A DNA stretch of 64,000 nucleotides from JAZNQN01 sp045656005. Its GTDB lineage: Bacteria > Bacillota > Clostridia > UMGS1883 > UMGS1540. The number at the start of each line of letters is the position of its first letter. Positions within the stretch are counted from its first letter, which is position 1. The stretch is taken from contig JAZOQG010000003.1 of NCBI GenBank assembly GCA_045656005.1, positions 1 to 64,000 on the forward strand. Reading direction: 5' to 3'. The position numbers and the translations under genes are program-made. This document shows positions 27,301 through 34,680 of the stretch, piece by piece. The notes under the pieces are model-generated. The model was given only the letters and a program-made list of their open reading frames with translations, was not told the DNA's origin and did not search any database.

Positions 27301-27539
27301 AATGGGGTATCAAATTTACTCCTGCTGGTTCAAAGACAGGTGCTATTTGGACATTTACTGCAGGTTCAGGTGCAACATTTGATGCTTATAGCGAAGGCGA
27401 ATTGTCTGCTGCTTATGGCGCACCCGCAGCTGGTGAATATACAGTAACATTGTATGAATGCATTGATAATTCTGCAGTTTTTGCTGATTATACAGATGCT
27501 ACTCCTGTTGCTGTAGATACTGTTACTATTGCTGAGTAA
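24387..27539 (+). CDS. Large SLH-domain S-layer-type protein
   Basis: This exported cell-surface protein has 1050 residues. A signal peptide covers residues 1-24 (cleavage after VSA). Three SLH repeats span about residues 25-190 and include FPDVADDASYAEA, GLMIGDDMGNFNPDKILTRAEA and VVAGYGDGTFGPENEVKYEEF. The remaining 850 residues are acidic and rich in Ala, Val, Asp and Glu with a beta-sheet pattern, and have no recognised enzyme motif. The ATG at 24387 follows AAGGAGG; a TTG at 24378 is too close to that site. Codon choice (GCT, ACA, GTT, GAA) is more biased than in neighbouring genes, in keeping with very high expression. It is probably the main S-layer or outer wall protein, with SLH binding to the wall polymer. 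Confidence 0.85.
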   Translation: MKNLKKVLAFVVVFAMMLTSAVSAASFPDVADDASYAEAATILSSLGLMIGDDMGNFNPDKILTRAEATALIMRAKGLESASAGAAGATQFTDVAADHWASGYINLAAQSNVVAGYGDGTFGPENEVKYEEFVKMVVAALGYTPKANTLGGYPSGYLIIASQENITKGAAGAAGQPAPRSTVAQLLFNSLDVFIMEQTVFVEGEERFEPSETKTLLNTYLGVNKYEGYVTEVNQVPVASDEETTIDIDVVKVDKKAVEKASTTYDINDLVIGECANAATLLGYYVTAYVGEDEITGGDVLKAIAPKTGKNEVVTVDYSQITDFTPATGATESADVEIIYYLENETDRAEKELEVSAAAWYFNGDADTTDYALSFLEEGTPGVITFLSNDGTEGYEYAFVKAYGANYLVGEVDAENNILIDKDNNPIDIDIEDENVVYTFIKDGVVVSYDDIKAGDVLTLAESVLGDLVTVYVSDAVVEGTVTEIGSADGEATYAIGGEEYKAVSSSVTGLKMGAEGKFYLNVDGRIAFAEAISSASDNYAYLLDADVTAGLGGDVIEVKFINAAGEWSIAEFASKVTVNDGDAIDVTASSADFGIITKSGESVTIDEDNRFFTFELNSAGKIRKIYTAVDGYDVDRFSLDADGSAEWKASTNRLGNIYLTENTKIFYVDQNLTAENEADRIPKEEKDIQVGTISSLIDGEEYDSVMFYDRDSEMYAGAVVILNSNPGISDAMHPMVLTKVSTGTNDAGAKVIKLYGYQNGEAVTAECNEDVASVSAVAGDVILFNVDAEGKVDEISVIMTAAEAKEATIDDAYYAFDAANGDKEVLHHFGLVEKKSGNIVTLKGADDVLLKGSNLNFYVVNVNRDTAVVSTGSYNDITAEPTRTGNKVATVLFVREFEGEPVIAVAYQMTYSEAVKEAWAPITIDAKYFADAEDATEYYGTDCADLTMGIKASKALNAVKHFVVIENEDGHKWGIKFTPAGSKTGAIWTFTAGSGATFDAYSEGELSAAYGAPAAGEYTVTLYECIDNSAVFADYTDATPVAVDTVTIAE

Positions 27540-27580
27540 TCAGTTTGTGACGGTACTCTAATGTACTGAATAGTAATTGA

Positions 27581-27615
27581 GACGCACTCAAAACAGTGCG
27601 GCGCGTTATTTTATA
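27581..27615 (+). terminator. Probable terminator of the large SLH gene
   Basis: CGCACT-caaaac-AGTGCG forms a 6-bp stem with extra weak pairing, followed by a T-rich stretch (GTTATTTTATAA), about 40 bp after the stop codon. Confidence 0.5.
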
Positions 27616-27640
27616 ATAAAAACCACCCACAGGCGGATAT
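27610..27640 (-). terminator. Probable terminator of the spoIIA-sigF operon
   Basis: On the minus strand CCGCC-tgtg-GGTGG is followed by TTTTTATTATAA, about 45 bp after the sigF stop codon. Confidence 0.5.
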
Positions 27641-27681
27641 TTATAAACATTGAGAATCTTTCGAAAAAATGGAACTAATTA

Positions 27682-28383
27682 TCACCCATCACATGCAAAT
27701 TCATTTCGTATTTTTTCGAGAAGCTTTTTTTCGATTCTTGAAACCTGCACCTGGCTAATACCAATAATTGCGGAGGTTTCTTTTTGTGTTTTGTCTTTAA
27801 AATATCTTAAAAATAAAATTTTTTGCTCACGTGGCGCAAGAGCATCAAAAACTTTCTTGATAACAAGTTTTTTTGCCGTGTCTTCTGCAAAGTCTCCTTC
27901 TGCCATGAGAGTGTCGGCAATGGTCTGTCCATCGTCATTTTCCTTGTAAATCGAACGAGGTTTTATTGAGGCGGAAAAAGCACTTGTAATTTCTTCGGGT
28001 GGTATACCACTTAAAGCGGAAAGTTCATTGAGAGTAGGTTCTCTTCCATTTTGTTCTTCAAATGCTTTTTTATGGGCATTTACTTTATATAAAACCTCTT
28101 TTAAGTGCCGGCTTACCTTTATTATCCCGTCATCACGCAGAAAGCGCCTGATTTCACCCATAATAAGAGAAGTGGCGTAAGTTGAGAATGAGAACCCCAG
28201 GTCTGCGTTAAAGCGTTTGGAGGCATTTATAAGCCCTATTGAGCCTATCTGAACCAAATCCTCATACTCTGCACCTCTTCCTATAAATCTTCTTGCTATG
28301 CTATGTACCAGAGCAATATTATCACATATCATGCTTTCAAAATTTTCATTCCCCGAAGTTTTTAAAATTTCGCTTTCTGTCAT
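27682..28383 (-). CDS. sigF: Forespore RNA polymerase sigma factor SigF
   Basis: SigF is the first compartment-specific sigma factor of sporulation, active in the forespore. It has 233 residues. Region 2 contains YEDLVQIGSIGLINASKRFN and the -10 recognition helix around FSTYATSLIMGEIRRFLRDD; region 4 carries the helix-turn-helix QKETSAIIGISQVQVSRIEK. It follows spoIIAB by two bases, the universal spoIIAA-spoIIAB-sigF order. Activity would be held by SpoIIAB and released by dephosphorylated SpoIIAA. Full length, with all regions intact. Confidence 0.97.
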   Translation of the reverse strand: MTESEILKTSGNENFESMICDNIALVHSIARRFIGRGAEYEDLVQIGSIGLINASKRFNADLGFSFSTYATSLIMGEIRRFLRDDGIIKVSRHLKEVLYKVNAHKKAFEEQNGREPTLNELSALSGIPPEEITSAFSASIKPRSIYKENDDGQTIADTLMAEGDFAEDTAKKLVIKKVFDALAPREQKILFLRYFKDKTQKETSAIIGISQVQVSRIEKKLLEKIRNEFACDG

Positions 28384-28385
28384 AG

Positions 28386-28802
28386 CTATAAAATCCTTTT
28401 GGTCATTGTAACCTTTGTTCCTTCTCCGGGTTTTGAAACTACTTTTAAGCTATCCATGAAACTTTCCATAACTGTAAACCCCATCCCGCTTCGTTCCATG
28501 TCAGGCTTTGAAGTGTAAAGAGGTGTCATAGCACGGCGGACATCTTCAATCCCACGTCCTGCATCTGATATTGTTACGCTGAAAATGTTATCTGTAATTG
28601 TCATGCTCATTGAAACAACGCCACTTAAACCTTCATAACCATGAATGATAGCATTTGTAACTGCTTCGCTTACGGCGGTTTTTATATCTGAAAGTGTTTC
28701 AAGGGTAGGGTCAAGCGGTGAAACAAAAGCTGCAGCCGCCATTCTTGCAAAGCACTCATTTTCTGACCTTGATGAAAATTTCAGGGTTGCACTGTTTTTC
28801 AT
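28386..28802 (-). CDS. spoIIAB: Anti-sigma-F factor SpoIIAB (serine kinase)
   Basis: This 138-residue GHKL-fold ATPase both binds SigF and phosphorylates SpoIIAA. The N-box EAVTNAIIHGYEG near residue 50, the G1 motif DAGRGIE near residue 82 and the G2 motif ERSGMGFTVMESFMD near residue 106 are intact. It overlaps spoIIAA by four bases and ends two bases before sigF, so translation of the three genes is coupled. Its job is to block SigF until septation. Confidence 0.97.
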   Translation of the reverse strand: MKNSATLKFSSRSENECFARMAAAAFVSPLDPTLETLSDIKTAVSEAVTNAIIHGYEGLSGVVSMSMTITDNIFSVTISDAGRGIEDVRRAMTPLYTSKPDMERSGMGFTVMESFMDSLKVVSKPGEGTKVTMTKRIL

Positions 28803-29137
28803 ACTGCACCTCCCAAGGCCTCATCTATGCTTTTGTAAATGGGAATTATTTTGTGTATTCCCGAAAGCACAATTAGTCTTTTGGCGGTGGGGGTGGGGGC
28901 AGCTATAAATGTTTTTCCGCCAATGGCTGAAACTGCTTTATATCTGCCAATAAAAATTCCCAGTCCGCTGCTGTCCATAAATTCAAGTTTTTGTAAATTA
29001 AACACAATATTTTTGGTTTTTGCATCAGCAAATTTCCTGTCAATATCTTCACGTACAGATGCGGCGTTATGATGGTCAAGTTCTCCGTCAAGGGAAACCA
29101 AGAGTGTTTTTCCGCACTTTTTAAATCGAAGTTCCAT
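28799..29137 (-). CDS. spoIIAA: Anti-anti-sigma factor SpoIIAA
   Basis: This STAS-domain protein (112 aa) releases SigF when unphosphorylated. The phosphorylated serine lies in MDSSGLGIFIGRYK near residue 57, the canonical DSSG(L/I)G sequence. The opening ELRFKKCGKTLLVSLDGELD matches the STAS fold. It is preceded by an AAAGGTG ribosome site and, 40 bp upstream, by a sigma-H-type promoter. First gene of the spoIIA operon. Confidence 0.96.
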   Translation of the reverse strand: MELRFKKCGKTLLVSLDGELDHHNAASVREDIDRKFADAKTKNIVFNLQKLEFMDSSGLGIFIGRYKAVSAIGGKTFIAAPTPTAKRLIVLSGIHKIIPIYKSIDEALGGAV

Positions 29138-29177
29138 TTAAATCACCTTTCATAAAAATTTTGCGCTTTATAGATTT

Positions 29178-29230
29178 ATTCAATGTTTTTTTCATAAATC
29201 CTTCGAAGAAAAATGACAACCTTTGTCGAT
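29178..29230 (-). promoter_or_regulatory. Sigma-H-type promoter and Spo0A-like box of the spoIIA operon
   Basis: The minus strand has GAAGGATTT (29196-29204), an 11-bp spacer and ATTGAAT (29178-29184), matching the sigma-H consensus RnAGGAwww-N11-12-RnnGAAT. A TGTCGAT, one mismatch from the Spo0A box TGTCGAA, lies at 29224-29230, some 20 bp upstream. Together they match the known control of spoIIA at entry into sporulation. Confidence 0.7.
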
Positions 29231-29337
29231 TGGGAATAATTGCAAATTGACATGCATATTTTTGAAAAAAACTTCAATCTAATTATGTAAACCATTTTTG
29301 ATTTTTTAAAAACGGCTCTTCTTTTTATGCCACAAAA

Positions 29338-29434
29338 TTATCCACAGAAAAACGCCCTATTTTAGGGTTATACACCGAGTTATCCACATAATCCACATAT
29401 ATTTTTGTCAGTTACTGTGGAATATGTGGATAAC
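29338..29434. other. DnaA-box cluster arranged as an inverted repeat
   Basis: Three perfect DnaA boxes (TTATCCACA) lie at 29338-29346 (+), 29380-29388 (+) and 29425-29433 (-). TAATCCACA at 29389-29397 is a one-mismatch box, and a weaker box lies at 29416-29424 (-). GTTATCCACATAATCCACA (29379-29397) and its inverted copy at 29416-29434 match at 18 of 19 positions around an 18-bp centre. The flanks are A+T-rich. It could be an origin element, a DnaA reservoir or a regulatory site. The rest of the gap (29138-29624) holds the spoIIA and pgsA promoters and no gene. Confidence 0.8.
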
Positions 29435-29564
29435 TTAAATAAGCATAAAAACGGCAAAAATTGAGGTTTACAAAATTAGGTTGTATTTTTTGCGGCACAT
29501 ATTTTCAGACCAGAAAAATCGCTCGATAAAAAAACCGAAATTACGGCATTTTTTAAAGTTTTTC

Positions 29565-29593
29565 TTGCAAAATTTTACCTAATGTACTATAAT
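29565..29593 (+). promoter_or_regulatory. Sigma-A promoter of pgsA
   Basis: TTGCAA, a 17-bp spacer and consensus TATAAT, about 30 bp before the pgsA start. Confidence 0.8.
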
Positions 29594-29624
29594 AATATAA
29601 TATAGATATTTTTTAGAAAGCTGA

Positions 29625-30176
29625 GTGAAAAAAGTGAATTTGCCAAATATATTGTCCGTCATACGGCTTTGTATGATTCCTGTTACTGCAGTTTTATTTG
29701 CAAAGGAAAAAATAACAGCCGCTGTTATAATTTTTATTACTGCCTGCCTTACGGACATGCTTGACGGATATATCGCAAGAAAATATAATATGATTACCGA
29801 TATCGGAAAGGTTTTAGACCCTCTTGCTGACAAAGGTATGCAAATTACAATGCTGGTGTCAATGGCGGTTTGTGACCTTATGCCCTGGGTGCTTGTTATG
29901 CTTTTGTTTTTAAAAGAACTTTTAATGTGCATAGGCGGAGCACTTTTATACAAAGCTAATACTGTTATTGCTGCAAACAGCTACGGAAAAATTTCAACTG
30001 TTGTAACTTCAAGCTGTGTCGTGCTTATTCTTTTGCTTCATAACTTCCTGCCACCTTATCTTATGCTTTTTCTGCAATGGCTCCCTGTGGTGTTTGCGTT
30101 ATATGCATTTATAAGATATACATGTCTTTTTGTGACTTGGAAGAAAGAAAACAAAATTTTCGGAAAGGAAGCATAA
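29625..30176 (+). CDS. pgsA: CDP-diacylglycerol-glycerol-3-phosphate 3-phosphatidyltransferase
   Basis: PgsA is the membrane enzyme that makes phosphatidylglycerophosphate, the committed step to phosphatidylglycerol. It has 183 residues and about five hydrophobic segments. The CDP-alcohol phosphotransferase signature DGxxAR...GxxxDxxxD is visible as DGYIARKYNMITDIGKVLDP near residues 46-66. The start is GTG at 29625; GTG at 29634 is an alternative. The stop codon is immediately followed by the ATG of the next gene (TAAATG), so the three downstream genes form an operon. Confidence 0.94.
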   Translation: MKKVNLPNILSVIRLCMIPVTAVLFAKEKITAAVIIFITACLTDMLDGYIARKYNMITDIGKVLDPLADKGMQITMLVSMAVCDLMPWVLVMLLFLKELLMCIGGALLYKANTVIAANSYGKISTVVTSSCVVLILLLHNFLPPYLMLFLQWLPVVFALYAFIRYTCLFVTWKKENKIFGKEA

Positions 30177-30863
30177 ATGAAAGAACATATTTACACTATT
30201 GCACTTACTGATGCCCTGGAAGAGGACTCGGAGTGCCTTTTATGCAGTATAGAAAAGAAAACTGATGAGGATGCTGTTTCGTATTACACGGGTGCTGCAA
30301 TGATGGAACCCGACGTAAGGTGTGAAACGAATAAAAAGGGATTTTGCCCTGTACATTATCAGAAAATGAAGGAAGCGGGCAATACTTTAAGTGTTGCATT
30401 AGTGCTTCAGACGAGAATTGCGGAAATATCAAAACTTCTTACTTCAGATGAGAAAACGAAAAAAGGAATTTTCGGGAAGAAAAATGAATCTTCGGTAAAC
30501 GAAGAGGTCTCTTCTGCTATGGGAAGCTGTGCTGCGTGCGAAAGAGTTTCGGGAAGAATGGAAGACTGCATTGACAATTTTTTATATCTTTTGTCTTCGG
30601 AAGATGAATTTAAGAAAAAGTTTTTTGCTTCTAAGGGACTTTGTATGAAGCATTTTGAAAAAGTGCTTTCAAAAGCACGCGGAAATCTTTATAACGAGCT
30701 TGTGAGTTTTCAAAAAAAAGAGATGGAAAGAATGCTTTCCGAAGTTAACAGATTTATAGAGAAATTTGACTACAGAAATGCAGATATGCCGTGGGAAAAT
30801 GCAAAGGATGCACCTGATAGGGCAATACTCAAATTAAGAGGTGACTATGATGGAAAATTTTAA
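30177..30863 (+). CDS. Cysteine-rich DUF6062-like protein
   Basis: This is a soluble protein of 228 residues with unknown function. It carries two mirrored pairs of potential zinc ligands: CLLC near residue 20 with CPVH near residue 58, and CAAC near residue 118 with CMKH near residue 157. The whole probably forms an internally duplicated zinc-binding fold. The N-terminal pattern, including the YYTGAAMMEPDVR stretch, resembles the clostridial DUF6062 family as I remember it; this is recall, not a search. It starts one base after the pgsA stop and overlaps the next gene by 17 bases, so it is translated within the pgsA operon. Confidence 0.75.
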   Translation: MKEHIYTIALTDALEEDSECLLCSIEKKTDEDAVSYYTGAAMMEPDVRCETNKKGFCPVHYQKMKEAGNTLSVALVLQTRIAEISKLLTSDEKTKKGIFGKKNESSVNEEVSSAMGSCAACERVSGRMEDCIDNFLYLLSSEDEFKKKFFASKGLCMKHFEKVLSKARGNLYNELVSFQKKEMERMLSEVNRFIEKFDYRNADMPWENAKDAPDRAILKLRGDYDGKF

Positions 30864-31662
30864 TGAAAATGTACCTGAAAGAGAAAAACGAGGATTTTTT
30901 AAAGTTTTTGATATTTGTTTTCACCGTTTTTCAAAACTTATAGGTGTAAATCTTTTATACACGGTTTGTTCTCTTCCGGTAATACTTATTTACTTTTTGC
31001 TTTCATCTGTTATTTCGAGTTCCTTAATTCCTGTAGGGATTGAAAATTACGAAACAACAGTTTCGGCACTCAGCGGTACCATTGCAATTTTTATATTTAT
31101 GGCACTTGGAGGAGGACCTTTGGCACCTGGATTTATTTATGTTATAAGGAACTTTTGCAGAAGAGAACATTCCTTCGTTGTGAGCGATTTTTTCGAGCAT
31201 GTTAAAAAGAATTTTAAACAAAGCATAGTTGTTTTTCTGATTGATATTTTATTTGTTTTACTTATTCTTTTTAATTTAAATGCAGTATTTACAAACTCCG
31301 AAATGTTTTTTGGTTATCATATGCCTTATGCATTCGTAATGGGTGTAATTTCTGTTTTGTATATTGGGGCAAGGCTTTACCTGTATCCATTGATGGTAAC
31401 CTTTAAATCACCCCTTAAAACAATTTTTAAAACCTCGGTACTGCTTTGTATGTTAAAGTTGCCTCAAAGTGTTTTAATGGTTATTTTAACTGCTTTGATA
31501 TTTTATGCAGTGTCGCTATTACCGTTTGTGTTTTTTGCTTTTTTTGTTACACCAATATTTTTAATATCTTTTACAGGTGTTATTAATATGGTGTTTGCCT
31601 ATGAAATTATAAAGAAAAATATAGCAATGGACAACGAAAATTACGAAAACAAGCCGTTTTAG
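30847..31662 (+). CDS. Polytopic membrane protein, YesL/DUF624-like
   Basis: This integral membrane protein has about 271 residues and five or six predicted helices. Examples are GVNLLYTVCSLPVILIYFLL near residue 35 and VFFAFFVTPIFLISFTGVIN near the end. A cytoplasmic N-terminal segment, EREKRGFFKVFDICFHRFSK, precedes the first helix. The overall pattern, with FKVFD at the start, resembles YesL-family proteins, which often accompany sugar transporters. The start is the ATG at 30847, preceded by GAGG and overlapping the upstream gene; ATG at 30850 is equally possible. No enzymatic motif is visible. Confidence 0.75.
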   Translation: MMENFNENVPEREKRGFFKVFDICFHRFSKLIGVNLLYTVCSLPVILIYFLLSSVISSSLIPVGIENYETTVSALSGTIAIFIFMALGGGPLAPGFIYVIRNFCRREHSFVVSDFFEHVKKNFKQSIVVFLIDILFVLLILFNLNAVFTNSEMFFGYHMPYAFVMGVISVLYIGARLYLYPLMVTFKSPLKTIFKTSVLLCMLKLPQSVLMVILTALIFYAVSLLPFVFFAFFVTPIFLISFTGVINMVFAYEIIKKNIAMDNENYENKPF

Positions 31663-31738
31663 GTAATATGACGGATATGCTTGTGAAAATTTGGTAATAA
31701 GTAACATAATATTTTTTTAATTTCATACAAAATATATA

Positions 31739-31767
31739 TTGCATTTTCTTGAAAGTTGTGGTATTAT
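31739..31767 (+). promoter_or_regulatory. Orphan sigma-A promoter reading toward the rarA 3' end
   Basis: TTGCAT, a 17-bp spacer and TATTAT. The next gene on this strand is about 3 kb away, so the promoter most likely serves a short non-coding transcript. Confidence 0.6.
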
Positions 31768-31773
31768 AGTATA

Positions 31774-31905
31774 GTACCATAACCAGTACACAAAACTTTT
31801 TTCATTTTCCCTCCTTTTTGCAGACCGTTCCACCAAACGGTCTGTAAATCTTTTTAGGGACAATTATTAAGATAAAAAAATAAACCGCCTGGCGGATTAT
31901 TTTTT
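31774..31905 (+). ncRNA. Candidate small RNA with C-rich single-stranded motif and hairpin
   Basis: Downstream of the orphan promoter, no open frame with a ribosome site is present. The sequence has an unstructured UUUUCCCUCCUUUUU stretch (CCCTCC at 31809-31814). A strong 9-bp hairpin, CAGACCGTT/AACGGTCTG, follows at 31821-31844. The transcript could end near 31858 or at the convergent hairpin at 31884-31905. CCCUCC complements Shine-Dalgarno sequences, a property of C-rich regulatory RNAs such as the RsaE/RoxS group. Expression is inferred only. Confidence 0.45.
31878..31897 (-). terminator. Terminator of rarA
   Basis: CCGCC-t-GGCGG, read on the minus strand directly after the rarA stop codon, is followed by TTTATTTTTTTATC. 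The A/T flanks make it bidirectional. Confidence 0.65.
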
Positions 31906-33159
31906 TATTTTATCCCAATATTCTTTTGTTGCAGTTTCAATTTTATTAGTGCCATATTTATAGTATTTTTTATCTTTTATCTTATCGGGCAAATACTGTT
32001 GTTTTACATAGTGACCCGGAAATGCGTGAGGATATTTATACTCTGTTCCTCTGCCTATCTTTGCAGCACCGCTATAGTGAGCATCTTTAAGATGCTGAGG
32101 GATATCTCCGCATTCGCTTTTTCTCACATCATCAAGTGCTGCCCATATAGCCTCAGCTGCTGAATTTGATTTCGGGGCTGTTGCAAGCAAAATTGTAGCC
32201 TCCGAAAGGGGCAACACGGCTTCTGGGAAGCCTACCTGAAAAGCACTGTCAACACATGCTTTAACAACGGAAATTGCAGTAGGGTGTGCAAGGCCTATAT
32301 CCTCTGCTGCTATAACTACAAGACGGCGGCAGATAGAGATTAAATCTCCACCTTCGCAAAGCCTTGCAAGGTAATGGACTGCCGCATCAGGGTCACTCCC
32401 CCTGATGGACTTTTGAAAAGCACTTAAGATATCATAGTGGCTATCACCGTCACGGTCATAGCGAAAGGCTTTTTTGGAAGTACATCCTTCAAGGGTTTCT
32501 ATTGTAATATTTATATTTCCGTCTTTATCCGAGAGGGTGCTTATTGCCGCAACTTCCAAAGTGCCGATTGCTTTTCTTACATCACCACCGCATGATGTTG
32601 CAATAAAAGAAAGAGCATCATCTGAAATTGAGAGGGGCATCCCGTCACTTTTTAAAATATCAATACTGCGGCGAAGCGCTTTTTCTATTTCTTCTGACGG
32701 AACTTCTTTAAATTCAAACACAGTTGAGCGTGACAAAATCGCATTATAAATATAGAAGTATGGATTTTCCGTTGTACTTGCAATCAAAGTTATTTTTCCG
32801 TTTTCGATAAACTCCAGAAGAGACTGTTGTTGTTTCTTATTAAAATTTTGTATCTCGTCAAGATAGAGCAAAACTCCATCCATTCCGTCAAATCCGTTAA
32901 GGTCTGAAATAATTGTTTTGATATCGGAAACCGATGCATTTGTTGCATTAAGTTTATAAAGTTTCTTCCCGCATTTTTTTGCCGCAATATTTGCAACCGT
33001 TGTCTTTCCTGTACCCGAAGGACCATAGAAAATCATGTTAGGGATTGTTCCGCTTTCGATTATTTTTCTCAAAATACCAGTTTCGGACAACAGATGCTGT
33101 TGTCCGAAAACTTCTGATAAGCTTTGAGGCCTTATACGGTCTGCTAAAGGTTTGTTCAT
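31897..33159 (-). CDS. rarA: Replication-associated recombination AAA+ ATPase RarA (MgsA)
   Basis: RarA is a clamp-loader-like ATPase that acts at stalled replication forks. It has 420 residues. Walker A is GPSGTGKTTVAN near residue 46, Walker B YLDEIQNFNKKQQQ near residue 101, and sensor 1 ASTTENPYF. The C-terminal tetramerisation region contains YPHAFPGHYVKQQYLPD, typical of the family. It has an AAGGTGAG ribosome site. The repeat element at 33191-33405 lies between its start and the 3' end of glyA. Full length. Confidence 0.95.
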   Translation of the reverse strand: MNKPLADRIRPQSLSEVFGQQHLLSETGILRKIIESGTIPNMIFYGPSGTGKTTVANIAAKKCGKKLYKLNATNASVSDIKTIISDLNGFDGMDGVLLYLDEIQNFNKKQQQSLLEFIENGKITLIASTTENPYFYIYNAILSRSTVFEFKEVPSEEIEKALRRSIDILKSDGMPLSISDDALSFIATSCGGDVRKAIGTLEVAAISTLSDKDGNINITIETLEGCTSKKAFRYDRDGDSHYDILSAFQKSIRGSDPDAAVHYLARLCEGGDLISICRRLVVIAAEDIGLAHPTAISVVKACVDSAFQVGFPEAVLPLSEATILLATAPKSNSAAEAIWAALDDVRKSECGDIPQHLKDAHYSGAAKIGRGTEYKYPHAFPGHYVKQQYLPDKIKDKKYYKYGTNKIETATKEYWDKIKK

Positions 33160-33190
33160 AAGCTCACCTTACTTTAATACTAACTGATTG

Positions 33191-33405
33191 GGGAATAGGG
33201 AAAAATGTTCAGAACGGACAAACTGAAACGAAGCTGTATATAGATACTGCGATGTTGAAGTTTGTTCGTAGCAAAAAGGCTTTAAATCTTAGAAAAATCG
33301 AACTTGGTGAGATTTTTCATCGAGGATAGCACAACGATGGTTTTCTGCTATCAAAGTTTATCTTTTTCCAGCCTTTTTGCGGTCTGGACTTTTTTCTTCA
33401 TTCCC
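33191..33405 (-). repeat. Three-way-junction repeat, copy 1 (downstream of glyA)
   Basis: Read on the minus strand from the glyA stop, the order is a GGGAAT arm, AAAAAAGTCCAGACC, the stem strand AGCAAAAAGG region, a variable core with two hairpins, the complementary stem strand, a palindromic arm of about 60 nt (GAACAAACTTC...GTTTGTCCG), and a closing arm TTCTGAACATTTTTCC...ATTCCC. The inner stem is 11 bp perfect (33271-33281 with 33370-33380). The palindromic arm is nearly identical to copy 2. The element begins right at the glyA stop codon. Confidence 0.8.
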
Positions 33406-34644
33406 TTATTTATACAAAGGATATTTTTCGCAAAGTGCTTTAACCCCTGCACGAACTTCGTCCGCTTTGTTTTCAAAATCAAATATTGTCATAGCAATAA
33501 GATGTGCAATTACTTCCATGTCTTCTTCTTTCATGCCGCGTGAAGTAACTGCGGGAGTACCGATTCTGATACCGCTTGTGATAAATGGGCTCTTTGTATC
33601 AAAAGGAATGGCATTTTTGTTACATGTAATATTAACTTCATCCAAAAGTGCCTCAACCTCTTTACCTGTTTTGCCTGTGTCTGTAAGGTCAACGAGCATA
33701 AGATGGTTATCTGTTCCGCCTGAAACAAGTTTTAAGCCTTCTTTAATAAATGCTTTTGCCAATGCATCAGCATTTTTAACAATCTGTTTCTGGTATTCTT
33801 TAAATTCATCAGAAAGTGCTTCTTTAAAGCAAACTGCTTTTGCGGCGATGATGTGCATTAAAGGTCCGCCCTGAATACCGGGGAATATAGCTTTATCAAT
33901 AGCTTTTGCATGCTCTTCCTTACAAAGAATAAGACCACCACGCGGACCGCGGAGTGTTTTATGTGTTGTAGTTGTAACGAAGTCTGCATAAGGTACGGGA
34001 TTTGGATGAAGACCTGCTGCAACAAGACCTGCAATATGTGCCATGTCAACGAGGAAGTATGCACCAACCTCTTTTGCAATTTCAGCAAACTTCTCAAAGT
34101 CGATTGTTCTTGAGTATGCACTTGCACCTGCGAGGATAAGTTTTGGTTTATTTTCAATAGCAAGACGTCTGATTTCATCATAATCAATTTTGCCGTCTGC
34201 TTCGGAAACTCCGTAAGGAACAATATTGAAGTATTTACCTGACATATTAACGGGGCTGCCGTGGCTTAAATGTCCGCCGTGTGCAAGGTTCATACTAAGC
34301 ACTGTGTCGCCAGGGTTTAAAACTGCAAAAAATACTGCCATGTTAGCCTGTGCACCTGAGTGAGGCTGAACATTTGCATGGTCTGCACCAAAGATTTTGC
34401 AGGCTCTTTCGCGTGCCAAAGTTTCTACAACGTCTACATGTTCGCAACCGCCATAGTATCTTTTGCCGGGGTAACCCTCGGCATATTTGTTTGTAAGAGG
34501 TGTTCCCATAGCTTCCATAACCGCGGGACTTACAAAGTTTTCAGATGCAATAAGCTCAATTTTGTTCTGCTGACGTGAAAGCTCGTTTTCTATTGCAACT
34601 GCAACTTCGCTGTCAAACTTTTTGATTTCATCAATATGTAACAA
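33406..34644 (-). CDS. glyA: Serine hydroxymethyltransferase
   Basis: This PLP enzyme interconverts serine and glycine and charges tetrahydrofolate with one-carbon units. It has 412 residues. The substrate region YAEGYPGKRYYGGCEHVD lies near residue 53, and the PLP-lysine signature TTTTHKTLRGPRGG near residue 220. GSGAQANMAV-like folate contacts are conserved (HSGAQANMAVFF). The start is TTG at 34644 with AAAGGATG ten bases upstream. A TTGAAA-17-TATAAT promoter lies at 34681-34709. In many Firmicutes glyA is adjacent to the ywlG-like gene found here at 36175. Confidence 0.97.
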   Translation of the reverse strand: MLHIDEIKKFDSEVAVAIENELSRQQNKIELIASENFVSPAVMEAMGTPLTNKYAEGYPGKRYYGGCEHVDVVETLARERACKIFGADHANVQPHSGAQANMAVFFAVLNPGDTVLSMNLAHGGHLSHGSPVNMSGKYFNIVPYGVSEADGKIDYDEIRRLAIENKPKLILAGASAYSRTIDFEKFAEIAKEVGAYFLVDMAHIAGLVAAGLHPNPVPYADFVTTTTHKTLRGPRGGLILCKEEHAKAIDKAIFPGIQGGPLMHIIAAKAVCFKEALSDEFKEYQKQIVKNADALAKAFIKEGLKLVSGGTDNHLMLVDLTDTGKTGKEVEALLDEVNITCNKNAIPFDTKSPFITSGIRIGTPAVTSRGMKEEDMEVIAHLIAMTIFDFENKADEVRAGVKALCEKYPLYK

Positions 34645-34680
34645 AAAAATTCATCCTTTCAAAAAATAATAATATATTCT

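Noticed and set aside
29138..29624. Calling this region the chromosomal origin
   Set aside because: The DnaA boxes are convincing, but dnaA, dnaN and rpmH are absent and gene strands do not switch cleanly here. I recorded a DnaA-box cluster only.
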